From positions 868,001 through 932,000 of the forward strand of contig NZ_CP102253.1 of assembly GCF_025145845.1 (NCBI RefSeq): 64,000 nucleotides of DNA, read 5' to 3'. The DNA comes from Alistipes shahii WAL 8301. GTDB taxonomy: Bacteria > Bacteroidota > Bacteroidia > Bacteroidales > Rikenellaceae. The notes beneath the pieces were generated by a model. It was not told the origin of the DNA and did not search any database. It saw nothing but the letters and a program-made list of their open reading frames with translations. The position numbers were made by a program, and so were the translations under genes. Positions 1 to 8,521 of this stretch are shown here, in pieces. Each line of letters opens with the position of its first letter. The first letter of the stretch is position 1.

Positions 1-1607
1 GTCGAGTAGAAATAGGGCACGTAGGAGGCGAATTCGCTGGCGCAGGTGTCGATCATCTTGTAGACCGGGAAGACGTTGTTCTTCTCGCGCAGACGGTACA
101 TTTCGTTCTGCGAAAGGCCCCACAGCTGACCGATGTACTTGTCGCTGAAACCCATGCGCTTGGCAGCGCGGAGCGTCTCGACGTCCATCGGGTGTGCGCG
201 GACGACGTTTTCGAACTCGACGATGTTCTTGAACTTCTCCAGGAAGAACATGTCGATCTTCGTCTTGTCGTAGATCAGCGCCAGGTCGACGCCGTTACGG
301 ATCAGCTGGCCGATGGCATAGAGCCGGTCGTCGGTTCCCCCCTTGATGTAGACGAGCAGGTCGTCGTTCGACCACTTGTCGAATTTCTTGTGGTAGATGT
401 GGCAGACGCCCGTTTCGAGCGAACGCACGGCCTTGAGCAGCGACTCCTCCATCGTGCGGCCGATGGACATCACCTCGCCCGTGGCCTTCATCTGCGTGCC
501 GAGCTTGTTCGACGCGTCGGAGAACTTGTCGAAGGGAAAGCGGGCGACCTTCGTCACGATGTAGTCCAGCGTCGGTTCGAACGAAGCCGGCGTATTGGCG
601 ATCCGGATCTCGTCGAGCGTGAGTCCCACGGCGATCTTCGCGCTGACGCGGGCGATGGGATAGCCCGAGGCCTTCGACGCCAGGGCCGAGGAGCGCGACA
701 CGCGGGGATTGACCTCGATCAGGTAGTATTTGAACGAGAGCGGGTCGAGTGCGAACTGCACGTTGCAGCCGCCCTCGATCTTCAGTTCGCGGATGATCTT
801 CAGCGCCGAGTCGCGCAGCATCTGGAACTCCTTGTTGGTGAGCGTCTGGCTCGGGGCAACGACGATCGAGTCGCCGGTGTGGATGCCCACCGGGTCGATA
901 TTCTCCATGCAGCAGATGCAGATGGCCGTGTCGTTGCGGTCGCGCATCACCTCGTACTCGATCTCCTTATAGCCCTTGATGCTCTTCTCGACGAGCACCT
1001 GGTGCACGGGCGAGAGCGAAAGGGCGTTGCGCATCATCTCGCGCAATTCGGTCTCGTCGTCGGCGAAACCGCCGCCCGTGCCGCCCAGCGTGAAGGCAGG
1101 GCGCAGCACCACCGGATAGCCGATCTCCTCGGCCACCGCCACAGCCTCCTCGATCGACATGGCGATGTGCGAAGGAAGCACCGGCTCGCCCAGCGACTCG
1201 CACAGCTCCTTGAACAGCTCGCGGTCCTCGGCGCGCTCGATCGACTCGAACGACGTGCCCAGAATTTCGACCTGGCACTCTTTCAGAATGCCCTTCTTGG
1301 CCAGCTGCACGGCGAGATTCAGACCCGTCTGTCCGCCCAGCCCCGGGACGATGGCGTCGGGACGCTCGAAGCGGATGATCTTAGCGACGTATTCCAGCGT
1401 CAGCGGCTCCATGTAGACTTTGTCCGCAATGTGCGTGTCGGTCATAATGGTAGCGGGGTTCGAGTTGGCGAGGATCACCTCGTAACCCTCCTCCTTGAGC
1501 GCGAGGCACGCCTGCGTACCCGCATAGTCGAACTCGGCGGCCTGTCCGATGACGATGGGACCCGAACCGATGACCAGAACCTTCTTGATATCTTTTCTCC
1601 TAGGCAT
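1..1607 (-). CDS. carB: Carbamoyl phosphate synthase large subunit, N-terminal half (cut by the left edge)
   Basis: CarB uses ATP, bicarbonate and glutamine-derived ammonia to make carbamoyl phosphate for pyrimidines and arginine. About 535 codons are visible of a family length near 1,070, so only the carboxyphosphate half is here. The start reads MPRRKDIKKVLVIGSGPIVI, the usual opening, and continues with an ATP-grasp fold including EVNPRVSRSSALASKASG. The ATG at 1607 lies inside the last codons of carA, an 8-base overlap (ATGCCTAG), which indicates translational coupling. No stop occurs before the window edge. Identity is firm; the C-terminal half cannot be judged. Confidence 0.96.
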   Translation of the reverse strand, partial: MPRRKDIKKVLVIGSGPIVIGQAAEFDYAGTQACLALKEEGYEVILANSNPATIMTDTHIADKVYMEPLTLEYVAKIIRFERPDAIVPGLGGQTGLNLAVQLAKKGILKECQVEILGTSFESIERAEDRELFKELCESLGEPVLPSHIAMSIEEAVAVAEEIGYPVVLRPAFTLGGTGGGFADDETELREMMRNALSLSPVHQVLVEKSIKGYKEIEYEVMRDRNDTAICICCMENIDPVGIHTGDSIVVAPSQTLTNKEFQMLRDSALKIIRELKIEGGCNVQFALDPLSFKYYLIEVNPRVSRSSALASKASGYPIARVSAKIAVGLTLDEIRIANTPASFEPTLDYIVTKVARFPFDKFSDASNKLGTQMKATGEVMSIGRTMEESLLKAVRSLETGVCHIYHKKFDKWSNDDLLVYIKGGTDDRLYAIGQLIRNGVDLALIYDKTKIDMFFLEKFKNIVEFENVVRAHPMDVETLRAAKRMGFSDKYIGQLWGLSQNEMYRLREKNNVFPVYKMIDTCASEFASYVPYFYS

Positions 1608-2691
1608 TTTTGTGCTCCTCCATTATTTTTGTGAACTTCTTGAACAAATAAGCGCTGTCCTGCGGACCCGAAGCGCTCTCGGGGTGGTACTGCATCGAGA
1701 AAACCCGGTCGGCGGCGCACTCCACGCCCTCGGCCGTGCCATCGAGCAGGTTGACGTGCGTCAGCGTAAGCCCCGTGCCGGCGAGCGAATCGACATCCAC
1801 GGCGTAGCTGTGATTCTGGCTCGTGATTTCGAGTTTCCCCGTCACGAGATTCTTCACCGGGTGGTTGGCGCCGCGGTGGCCGAACTTCATCTTGAAGGTC
1901 CGGGCGCCGTAGGCCAGCGAAATCAGCTGGTGGCCCATGCAGATTCCGAAGATGGGCAGCCTGCCGCGGAGCTGCTTCACCAGTTCGATCACCGGCGTCA
2001 CGTCCTCGGGATTGCCGGGGCCGTTCGAAAGCACAAGCCCGTCGGGATGGAAGGCCATGATCTCCTCCACGGTGGAGTTGTAGGGCATGACGGTCACGTT
2101 GCACCCCACGCGGTTCAGCAGACGGATGATGTTGTACTTGATGCCGCAGTCGACGGCCACGACGTCGTACTTGTGGTTGGGGACTCGCGACATCCAGCGC
2201 TTCTTGCAGCTCACACGCGAAACCATGTCGCGCGGCATGACGTATTCGCCGAGTTTGCGCAGGGCCTCGTCGCGCGGCGTCGCCACGTCGGTGATGAGCA
2301 CCTTCTGGGTCCCCTCGTCGCGGATGATGCGCGTCAGGGCGCGGGTGTCCACGCCCCAGATGGCCGGAATGTCGTGCTCCTCGAAGACCTCGTTCAGCGT
2401 CTTCGTATAGCGGAAGTTCGACGGCGAGTCGTTGTACTCACGCACGATCATGCCGCCGATGGTCGGCGTTTTGGTCTCGTAATCCTCGTCGGCCATACCG
2501 TAGTTGCCGATCAGCGGGTAGGTCATCACGACCATCTGATCCGTATACGACGGATCGGACATGATCTCCTGATACCCCACCATCGAGGTATTGAAGACGA
2601 TCTCGTTGATGGCCTCGCGGTCGGCGCCGAAACCGTATCCGTAGAACTCGCGGCCGTTCTCCAAGACAATTTTTTTCGTAAAAGCTTTCAT
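1600..2691 (-). CDS. carA: Carbamoyl phosphate synthase small (glutamine amidotransferase) subunit
   Basis: CarA hydrolyses glutamine and channels ammonia to CarB. The 363 residues match the family length. The N-terminal half carries FNTSMVGYQEIMSDPSYT and the C-terminal half is a class I glutamine amidotransferase: nucleophile Cys near residue 251 in GICMGHQ and the His-Glu pair in QYHPESASGP. The start ATG lies two bases after the pyrC stop and the end overlaps carB, so pyrC, carA and carB form one tight cytoplasmic pyrimidine operon. Met instead of the commoner Leu in the GIC(L/M)GHQ motif is a conservative change. Confidence 0.96.
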   Translation of the reverse strand: MKAFTKKIVLENGREFYGYGFGADREAINEIVFNTSMVGYQEIMSDPSYTDQMVVMTYPLIGNYGMADEDYETKTPTIGGMIVREYNDSPSNFRYTKTLNEVFEEHDIPAIWGVDTRALTRIIRDEGTQKVLITDVATPRDEALRKLGEYVMPRDMVSRVSCKKRWMSRVPNHKYDVVAVDCGIKYNIIRLLNRVGCNVTVMPYNSTVEEIMAFHPDGLVLSNGPGNPEDVTPVIELVKQLRGRLPIFGICMGHQLISLAYGARTFKMKFGHRGANHPVKNLVTGKLEITSQNHSYAVDVDSLAGTGLTLTHVNLLDGTAEGVECAADRVFSMQYHPESASGPQDSAYLFKKFTKIMEEHKNA

Positions 2692-2693
2692 CC

Positions 2694-3968
2694 TTATCTG
2701 TTTGATTCGTAGTTATCGTCATAAACCTCTTTGCCGCCCACCACCGTCAGCACGGCGCGGCCCTGCACCTTCCATCCGGCGAAGGGCGTGGCCCGCCCCT
2801 TCGAAAGGAACGTCCCGGGGTCCACGGCATACTCCGCCCCGAGGTCCAGCACCGTAAAATCGGCGGCATCGCCCTCCTCCACGCCTCCTTCGAGCGCGAA
2901 AATCCGGCGGGGATTCGCCGACATCAGGGCGACGAGCTTTTCGAGCGTGATCACCCCCTCCAGCACCAGGTATTTATAAAGCAGCGGAAAAGCGGTCTCC
3001 AGCCCCACGATGCCCATGGCGCTCCCGGCCAGTCCGCGCGCCTTCTCGGCGGCGGTGTGGGGGGCATGGTCCGTGGCGATGACCTCGATCGTGCCGTCCT
3101 GAATGCCCGCGACGAGCGCTTCGCGGTCAGCGCGGCTCCGCAGCGGCGGGTTCATCTTGAAGCGACCCTCCTCCTGCAAATCCTCGTCGCACAGCAGCAG
3201 GTAGTGCGGCGCCGTCTCGCAGCTCACGCGCAGCCCCTTCGCCCGGGCGCGGCGCACCAGTTCGACGCTCTCCTTCGTGGAGACGTGGCAGACGTGATAC
3301 CGGCAGCCGGTCTTCTCCGCCAGCGCGATGTCGCGCCCGACCTGCCGCCACTCGCTCTCGGAGCAGATGCCCTTGTGTCCGTGCTCGCGGCAGTAAACCC
3401 CGTCGTGGATATAGCCCCCGCGCAGCAGTTCATCGACTTCGCAATGAGCCACGATCGGTTTACCGACAGCCGCGGCCCGGCGCATCGCCTCCTCCATCAG
3501 TTCCGCCGACTGCACGCCGCGGCCGTCGTCCGAGAAGCCGACGACCTGCGGGGCCAAGGCCGCGAAATCGACCAGTTCGCCGCATCCGCGCTGGCCCATC
3601 GTGATCGTACCGTAGGGTTTCACGCGCACCACGGCGTCGCGGCGGATGATCTCCAGCTGCTCGCCGAGCGTCGCCGGCGTATCGGGCGCAGGGTTCAGGT
3701 TGGGCATCGAGCAGACCGTGGTATACCCCCCGCGGGCCGCGGCGGCCGTACCCGTCGCAATGGTCTCCTTCTGCGGGAAGCCCGGCTCGCGCAGGTGCAC
3801 ATGCACGTCGACCAGCCCCGGCACGAGGTGCCGCCCCCCGAGGTCCACCACCCGGTCGCCCGGGCGCGGTTCCCCGGCGGCCGCGATGCGGCCCCCTTCG
3901 ACGGCGATCAGCCCCGGTTCGAAACGACCGTTGCGGAAAATCTTCGCGTTGGTGTAAAATGTCTTCAT
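2694..3968 (-). CDS. pyrC: Dihydroorotase
   Basis: Dihydroorotase interconverts carbamoyl aspartate and dihydroorotate in pyrimidine synthesis. The 424-residue protein has the amidohydrolase metal motif DVHVHLREPG near residue 50, HVCHVSTKES in the middle and ATDHAPHT toward the end, with the usual beta-sandwich termini. A longer frame opens at 4076, but that extension would be encoded inside a terminator-containing leader. I therefore choose the ATG at 3968 (MKTFYTNAKIF), which lies just past the terminator T-run. It is the first gene of the pyrC-carA-carB operon and is probably regulated by attenuation in the leader described separately. Confidence 0.94.
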   Translation of the reverse strand: MKTFYTNAKIFRNGRFEPGLIAVEGGRIAAAGEPRPGDRVVDLGGRHLVPGLVDVHVHLREPGFPQKETIATGTAAAARGGYTTVCSMPNLNPAPDTPATLGEQLEIIRRDAVVRVKPYGTITMGQRGCGELVDFAALAPQVVGFSDDGRGVQSAELMEEAMRRAAAVGKPIVAHCEVDELLRGGYIHDGVYCREHGHKGICSESEWRQVGRDIALAEKTGCRYHVCHVSTKESVELVRRARAKGLRVSCETAPHYLLLCDEDLQEEGRFKMNPPLRSRADREALVAGIQDGTIEVIATDHAPHTAAEKARGLAGSAMGIVGLETAFPLLYKYLVLEGVITLEKLVALMSANPRRIFALEGGVEEGDAADFTVLDLGAEYAVDPGTFLSKGRATPFAGWKVQGRAVLTVVGGKEVYDDNYESNR

Positions 3969-3982
3969 TCGTCGCTGGACAC

Positions 3983-4013
3983 AAAAAAATAGGGCAACCA
4001 AAACAGTTACCCT
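3983..4013 (-). terminator. Intrinsic terminator/attenuator in the pyrC leader
   Basis: On the minus strand AGGGTAAC pairs with GTTGCCCT (8 pairs, one G-U) around the 7-base loop TGTTTTG, followed by A and seven T. It ends 14 bases before the pyrC ATG and downstream of the promoter, so it can only act as an attenuator for pyrC-carA-carB. The stop codon of a 35-codon leader frame lies inside the ascending stem. Confidence 0.8.
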
Positions 4014-4114
4014 AATAAAACAATAATGCCCGAATCCGTCGGAGACTGGAAACCCGACCAGTAATCCTGCTGCCAAAACGCTTGCGCCGATGCTATGTTG
4101 GGTTTACAATTCAT
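4007..4114 (-). CDS. Possible pyr leader peptide, 35 aa
   Basis: A small frame starts at ATG 4114, about 20 bases after the predicted transcription start, and ends at TAA 4009-4007, within the upstream stem of the attenuator. It begins MNCKPNIASAQAFWQQ and ends in GIIVLLG. A ribosome reaching the stop would cover the stem and prevent termination. The RNA just before the terminator is U-rich (ATTATTGTTTTATTA), as in the leader of enterobacterial pyrBI, where UTP-dependent pausing couples transcription and translation. No similarity to a known peptide is claimed and translation is unproven. Confidence 0.4.
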   Translation of the reverse strand: MNCKPNIASAQAFWQQDYWSGFQSPTDSGIIVLLG

Positions 4115-4142
4115 AGGATTCAGGTGTCGCTATAATTGTGCA

Positions 4143-4175
4143 CAAAGATAGGGCATTTTCGCCGCCTCTGCAACA
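4143..4175 (-). promoter_or_regulatory. Promoter of the pyrC-carA-carB operon
   Basis: The minus strand shows a -7 box TATCTTTG (4150-4143) and a -33 TTG at 4173-4171 separated by 20 bases, the Bacteroidetes housekeeping arrangement. Predicted initiation near 4136 gives a leader of about 170 bases before pyrC. Confidence 0.65.
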
Positions 4176-4209
4176 CTTTTTCCGGAAAAATTTTTCAACA
4201 TGCCGTATA

Positions 4210-4244
4210 CGCCCCGCCGCATGCGGAGTGCGTGCGGCGGGGCG
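4210..4244 (-). terminator. Strong hairpin after the DeoR-family gene
   Basis: A 12-pair perfect stem (CGCCCCGCCGCA with its complement) and an 11-base loop lie 70-110 bases beyond the regulator stop codon. A run AAAAATTTTT follows about 10 bases later. It probably ends the leftward regulator transcript and insulates the pyr promoter. The spaced T-run is not canonical. Confidence 0.55.
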
Positions 4245-4315
4245 GAAGGCGCATGTCCGCGGATTTCCGGCGCGGCAGGCCCCGGCTCCCGGAACCGCCC
4301 GCCCCGGAGAGCGGG

Positions 4316-5089
4316 CTATCGGACGATGATCAGATCGACGCCCGCCTCCTCGATGATCGAGATCATCTGTTCGGGAATCCGCTCGTCGGTGACGATCACG
4401 TCGATGTCCTCCAGCGCGCAGATGCGGCCGAAACCGCGCTGTCCGAATTTCGACGAGTCGGCCAGCACGATGACCTGCGAGGCGGCGTGCATCATCCGCC
4501 GCGTGAGTTTCGCCTCGTCGATCGTCGAAGTCGTGATGCCGTGCTCGGGGTCGATGCCGTCCACCCCGAAGAAGACCTTCGAGCAGATGCAGTCGTCCAG
4601 TTCGCGCGCGGCCTCTTCGCCCAGCACCGACAGCGACTTCTTGTGCACCGAGCCGCCCAGCTGCACGACGTTGACGTTCTCCGACTCGTTCAGCAGCACG
4701 CCCAGCCGCAGGAACGGCGTGACGATGTTCAGGTGATGCCACATGCGCATCTTGATCTCCTCGGCGAAGGCGTAGACGGTCGAGCCGGAGGCCATGATGA
4801 TCGAGTCGGTCTCGCCGAGCATCTCCGCCGCCCGCTGGGCGATGCGGCGCTTGGCGTCGCGGTTGATGTTGTCCTTCACATGCACGTCGAGGTCCGCAAC
4901 GTGGGGATTGGCCGGACGCGCGCTGCCGTGCACCTTATATAACAGGCCTTTGCTTTCGAGAATCTTGATGTCCTTGCGGATGGTCACCTTCGTAACGCCC
5001 AGTTCGTTGGCAACGTCGGTAATCCGGACGAAACCGTGCTTGTTCAGACTGTCGAGAATGTATTTGTGCCGTTCGGCAATGCTCAGCAT
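4316..5089 (-). CDS. DeoR/GlpR-family transcriptional regulator
   Basis: A 257-residue cytoplasmic regulator with an N-terminal winged helix (residues about 1-57, ELGVTKVTIRKDIKILESKG) and a DeoR-type sugar-phosphate sensor domain to the end. The sensor domain includes IIMASGSTVYAFAEE and ITTSTIDEAKLTRRMM, typical of the phosphosugar-binding site. Family members repress carbohydrate or glycerol-phosphate genes and release DNA on binding a phosphorylated metabolite. It lies directly downstream of an organophosphate antiporter and a glycerol-1-phosphate dehydrogenase-like gene on the same strand, so a glycerol-phosphate-type effector is the likeliest inference. The exact effector cannot be read from the sequence. 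Confidence 0.88.
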   Translation of the reverse strand: MLSIAERHKYILDSLNKHGFVRITDVANELGVTKVTIRKDIKILESKGLLYKVHGSARPANPHVADLDVHVKDNINRDAKRRIAQRAAEMLGETDSIIMASGSTVYAFAEEIKMRMWHHLNIVTPFLRLGVLLNESENVNVVQLGGSVHKKSLSVLGEEAARELDDCICSKVFFGVDGIDPEHGITTSTIDEAKLTRRMMHAASQVIVLADSSKFGQRGFGRICALEDIDVIVTDERIPEQMISIIEEAGVDLIIVR

Positions 5090-5119
5090 ATCGATCGGAT
5101 ATTTAAAGTGTTACAAAAG

Positions 5120-5127
5120 CAAAGATA
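5120..5127 (-). promoter_or_regulatory. Candidate -7 box for the DeoR-family gene
   Basis: TATCTTTG on the minus strand lies 31-38 bases before the start codon. The -33 element is weak (T-rich only). It suggests that the regulator has its own promoter after the antiporter terminator at 5240-5273. Confidence 0.5.
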
Positions 5128-5239
5128 CAAAAAAAGTCGGACGGGCGCACACCCGGGTTACCTAACGGTTCGGCAAAACCTTCCGACTGATAAAAGTGTC
5201 GTTACGCCACCAAAGATAAAAAAAGATTCCGTATTTCGC

Positions 5240-5273
5240 AAAAAAAGGTCCGCAACCCGTGACGGGCCGGACC
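5240..5273 (-). terminator. Intrinsic terminator after the antiporter gene
   Basis: Minus strand GGTCCG pairs with CGGACC, with an inner CCCGTcaCGGG stem, followed by seven T. It lies about 50 bases past the stop of the antiporter gene that ends at 5324. Confidence 0.8.
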
Positions 5274-5323
5274 CTTCCGGACCGAAGTCCGTATCATCAT
5301 CTAAAACAGAACCTTCGATTCCC

Positions 5324-6772
5324 TTATTCCGCCTCGGGTTCGTAGCCGTCGGCCTTGGCGCCCCACATCAGGAGGAAGACCAGCATGCCCACGACGGCCA
5401 TGCCCAGGATGCCGACATAGGCCCAATTCCAGCCGTAGTGCTGGGCCACGAAGCCCAGTCCCACACCCGAAACGAGCGTCGAAGCGTAGCCGAACAGCCC
5501 CGTGAGGCCGTTGGCCGTGGCGGCGGCCTTCTTCGTGGCCTGGTTCGCGGCGGCAATGCCGATCAGCGCCTGCGGGCCGTAGATGCAGAACCCTGCGGCG
5601 CAGAGCGTCGTGAACAGCAGCCAGATCGGAGCATCGGCAGGCAGCTGCCAGAACAGGAAGACGAACAGCGCGGCGCCCGCCATGCAGAAGACGCAGGTGC
5701 GGTGCGCACGGCCCTTGAGCCACTTGTCCGTCGCCCAGCCGGCGAAGAGCATGCCGAGGATGCCGGCAATCTCGAACATCGCCACGAGCCATCCGGCGTG
5801 CGACATCGAGACGCCCTTCGACTGGCTCAACAGCGAAGGCCCCCAGTCGAGCACCGAGAAGCGGACGATGTAGACGAAAAAGTTGGCGAAGCCCAGAATC
5901 CAGATCAGCGGATTCTTGAAGACGTATTTCATTAGGAACGCCTTGTGCTCGGCGCCCTTCTTTTCGGTCTTCACCTGCCTGGTCTCGGTTCCTTCCAGTT
6001 CGGGAAGCCCCACCGAGGTCGGGGTGTCGCGCAGGAAAACCACCAGCCCGATGGCTCCGGCGAAAGCGATCGCCGACGGAATCCAGAAACACCATTTCCA
6101 CGCCCCGACATGCGCCGCGGAGGTCATCACGCGCTCCATGCCCGCAGCATCGTCGGGCGAAACGCCCAGGTTGGCGGCGATGGAAGCCACGGCGTCGGGA
6201 TCGCCCGCCATGTTCGTGCCCAGCGTACCCATGATGTAACCGCAGAGGATCACCACGAGGCCCGCGCCGATCGAGTGCGAGGTATTCCACACCGACATTT
6301 TCGTCGCCAGCTCCGTAGGCGGAATCCAGTGGGTCAGCAGACGCGCGCAGGGCGGGAATCCCGTACCCTGCAACAGCCCGTTGACGACCCACATGACGCC
6401 CATGAAGAGGATCATCGTGTTGCCGAACTGGTCGCCCGAATGCTCGCCCGTGATCCAGTAGGAGACGTCCTCGCCGAATCCGAACGCGAAGTTGGCCAGC
6501 GCACACAGCGCCAGACCGACGGCCATGTACCAGCGGGCGTTCATGCGGTCGGCCAGAATGCCGTTGGCGAAACGCGAAAAGCCGTAGATCAGGCCGTTCA
6601 GGGTGAGGAAGATGCCGAGGCTCGTCTTCGAAATGCCGAGATCGGCTTCCAGGCCGGGCATGGCCAGCGAAAAATTCTTGCGCACGAAGTAGAAGAGCGC
6701 GTAACCGACCATCGTCGCGATGATCGTACGCATCTGCCAATACTTGAAGCGCTTGGTTTGTTCAGATGTCAT
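5324..6772 (-). CDS. Organophosphate:phosphate antiporter (MFS, GlpT/UhpT type), copy 1
   Basis: About 482 residues with 12 predicted hydrophobic segments and the signatures of the organophosphate:inorganic phosphate antiporter branch of MFS: YALFYFVRKNFSLAMPGLEA early, FANGILADRMNARWYM between helices 2 and 3, and LLQGTGFPPCARLLTHW in the first half. These inner-membrane carriers swap cytoplasmic phosphate for glycerol-3-phosphate, hexose phosphates or similar. An upstream TTG at 6805 is possible, but it lies within the -7 box TATATTTG (6803-6810), so ATG 6772 is chosen. Neighbours point to a glycerol-phosphate-like substrate. A second antiporter of this branch lies at 13184. Confidence 0.9.
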   Translation of the reverse strand: MTSEQTKRFKYWQMRTIIATMVGYALFYFVRKNFSLAMPGLEADLGISKTSLGIFLTLNGLIYGFSRFANGILADRMNARWYMAVGLALCALANFAFGFGEDVSYWITGEHSGDQFGNTMILFMGVMWVVNGLLQGTGFPPCARLLTHWIPPTELATKMSVWNTSHSIGAGLVVILCGYIMGTLGTNMAGDPDAVASIAANLGVSPDDAAGMERVMTSAAHVGAWKWCFWIPSAIAFAGAIGLVVFLRDTPTSVGLPELEGTETRQVKTEKKGAEHKAFLMKYVFKNPLIWILGFANFFVYIVRFSVLDWGPSLLSQSKGVSMSHAGWLVAMFEIAGILGMLFAGWATDKWLKGRAHRTCVFCMAGAALFVFLFWQLPADAPIWLLFTTLCAAGFCIYGPQALIGIAAANQATKKAAATANGLTGLFGYASTLVSGVGLGFVAQHYGWNWAYVGILGMAVVGMLVFLLMWGAKADGYEPEAE

Positions 6773-6802
6773 TTCGAAATGAAAGTTAGTAGTTTCAGAA
6801 GC

Positions 6803-6810
6803 CAAATATA
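6803..6810 (-). promoter_or_regulatory. -7 box of antiporter gene copy 1
   Basis: TATATTTG on the minus strand, about 31 bases before ATG 6772. It sets the start codon choice, because the in-frame TTG at 6805 would fall inside the promoter. Confidence 0.6.
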
Positions 6811-6882
6811 CAACTTTCGGAGCGATATTCTAAATTATTTTCGTGATTTTTCCGTTTTATCGCCCGGAAGCCGCACACGGCT

Positions 6883-8283
6883 CTATGCGCCCGGGACCGG
6901 AGCCGCGGCGGAGCGAGCCGGTTCGCCAGAACCCGGCGCAGGGCTTCCGACCTCCCAGACGCCGCCCTTGCCGAACAGCCGGTCGAGCCACTCCTCCATC
7001 CAGCCGCAGCGGAAGGCGGTGTCGATGACCGTATAGCGGCTGCGCATGTAGGGAATCTTCCCGAACGCCTCGCGGAAACGGGTGCGCGAAACGCCGATCT
7101 GTTCGGGCTCATAAGGCGCCCCGACGAGTTCCAGGCGGCGGCGCACCTCGTCGAAAGGAATGATCTGCCGGCGGATGCGTTCGCGCAGTTCGGGCCACGC
7201 CTTTTTGAGCCGCGTGAGCTGGTCGCGCAGCCCCTCCCTGTCGACATATTTGTCGCGGGTCTCCTTCAGGCCGCGGGCCACGAATTCGGGATCGTCGTTA
7301 AAAATGGCCCGGATGTCCCGCTCGGTCTCGTCCCACGATTTCCACGCAGCGACGCACCTCTCGATGTCCAGCTGCTCCACGGGGGCGTCGAGCAGCATTT
7401 CGAGAAAGGCCGTCGAGGCCAGCGTGCCGATACCGACCTTGAAGCCGTGCGACACCGAAGCGCCGTTGTATTTCAGGTGCTCCATGTCCCACAGATGGCT
7501 GAACTGGTGTTCGGCGCCCGAAGCCGGGCGGCTCGACTGCGTGGCCTGCATGGCGAAACCGCTCAACAGCAGCCCTTCGGCCAGCTGTTCGACCTTCTCC
7601 ACATTGCCCGCATGCACGCCTGCGGGATCGGACAGAGCCTCTTTCAGCCCGTCCTGCACCAATCCGAAGGCGAAATCGTCCATCGGCTCCGACCCCACGG
7701 CGTCGGAAAGCATCCAGTCGGCCCCGGCAGGGATCTTGGCGATCAGGTCGGCGTAGCCCGAAGCCGACATTCTGGCGGGCGCAGCCGCCGAAATCGACGG
7801 ATCGAGAACCATGCCCAGCGGCGCAGGACAGTCGAAGGTCTGCTTGTTGCCGTCCTTGGTGATCGAGGCTCCGTAGGCCGTGTAACCATCCATCGAAGCC
7901 GCCGTGCCGACCACCATGTAACGGCGGCCGTTGTGGTGGGAGCAGAGTTTGGTCAGGTCGTTGATCACGCCCGAACCGACGGCCACGGGAACGGCATCGG
8001 TCGCAGCCAGCACACCGTCCAGCTCCTCGACGAACGACCATTCGGCGTAGAGTTTCGGATCGGCGAACACGTGCGGTTCGTCCTGCCCGATCCCCGCATC
8101 GGCGAGGATGCGGTGCACCTCGCCGCCGGCGACGCGCCACGTATTGGTGTCGGCGACCACGACGGCGCGGCAGCCGGGAAACAACTCGTTGAACATCTCC
8201 GCCGTCCGCGGAAGGGTTCCGACGCCGATCACCAGCGCTTTGGTGTCGGTCGTGCGCTGAAGGGCGCTCTCTACCTTATTCAT
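6883..8283 (-). CDS. Glycerol-1-phosphate dehydrogenase-like protein (AraM/EgsA family, iron-type ADH fold)
   Basis: The 466-residue protein has the NAD-binding glycine motif in VAVGSGVINDLTK, the family stretch GTAASMDGYTAYGASI, and metal-ligand histidines in GAEHQFSHLWDM and YNGASVSHGFKVGIGTL. AraM/EgsA enzymes reduce dihydroxyacetone phosphate to sn-glycerol-1-phosphate, or the reverse. In Bacillus, araM sits beside the HAD phosphatase gene araL; here a HAD-IIA phosphatase lies 1.4 kb away across a divergent promoter region. The Pro/Ala-rich C-terminal tail is unusual. TTG 8313 is in frame, but ATG 8283 is preferred. The direction of reaction and in vivo substrate are inference. Confidence 0.8.
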   Translation of the reverse strand: MNKVESALQRTTDTKALVIGVGTLPRTAEMFNELFPGCRAVVVADTNTWRVAGGEVHRILADAGIGQDEPHVFADPKLYAEWSFVEELDGVLAATDAVPVAVGSGVINDLTKLCSHHNGRRYMVVGTAASMDGYTAYGASITKDGNKQTFDCPAPLGMVLDPSISAAAPARMSASGYADLIAKIPAGADWMLSDAVGSEPMDDFAFGLVQDGLKEALSDPAGVHAGNVEKVEQLAEGLLLSGFAMQATQSSRPASGAEHQFSHLWDMEHLKYNGASVSHGFKVGIGTLASTAFLEMLLDAPVEQLDIERCVAAWKSWDETERDIRAIFNDDPEFVARGLKETRDKYVDREGLRDQLTRLKKAWPELRERIRRQIIPFDEVRRRLELVGAPYEPEQIGVSRTRFREAFGKIPYMRSRYTVIDTAFRCGWMEEWLDRLFGKGGVWEVGSPAPGSGEPARSAAAPVPGA

Positions 8284-8365
8284 AGAATATCTGCTTGATT
8301 TTACCGTTTCCAATTTTTCACAAACGAAACCCGCAGGAAAGCTCCCGGGTTTCCCAAAACAAAGG

Positions 8366-8400
8366 CAAATATAGATATTATTTTCCTTTCGACAGCCAAA
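8366..8400 (-). promoter_or_regulatory. Promoter for the glycerol-1-phosphate dehydrogenase-like gene
   Basis: Minus-strand -7 box TATATTTG (8373-8366) with TTTG at 8400-8397. The spacing of 23 is slightly long. It faces the rightward promoter at 8465-8495, so the 240-base gap is a divergent control region. Confidence 0.5.
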
Positions 8401-8464
8401 AGCGACGAAAAAATTTTCCTTTCACAATGCATTTTATTTCTTTTCGGATTAATAAAACGAAAAA

Positions 8465-8495
8465 TTGGATAAAAGAAAATAAAAACATACCTTTG
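8465..8495 (+). promoter_or_regulatory. Promoter for the secreted metallophosphoesterase gene
   Basis: TTG at 8465-8467, 20 bases, then TACCTTTG at 8488-8495, followed by a short leader to ATG 8522. This is a close match to the Bacteroidetes consensus. Confidence 0.65.
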
Positions 8496-8521
8496 GATTT
8501 CGAACCGATACAACTTTCACC

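Noticed and set aside
192..1634. 480-codon rightward frame opposite carB
   Set aside because: It is a mirror frame of the well-supported carB and carA coding strand in GC-rich DNA, with a low-complexity His/Arg/Asp-rich product and no domain.
3969..4076. N-terminal extension of the pyrC frame to 4076
   Set aside because: It would be read through the terminator and leader; the family start is MKTFYTNAK at 3968.
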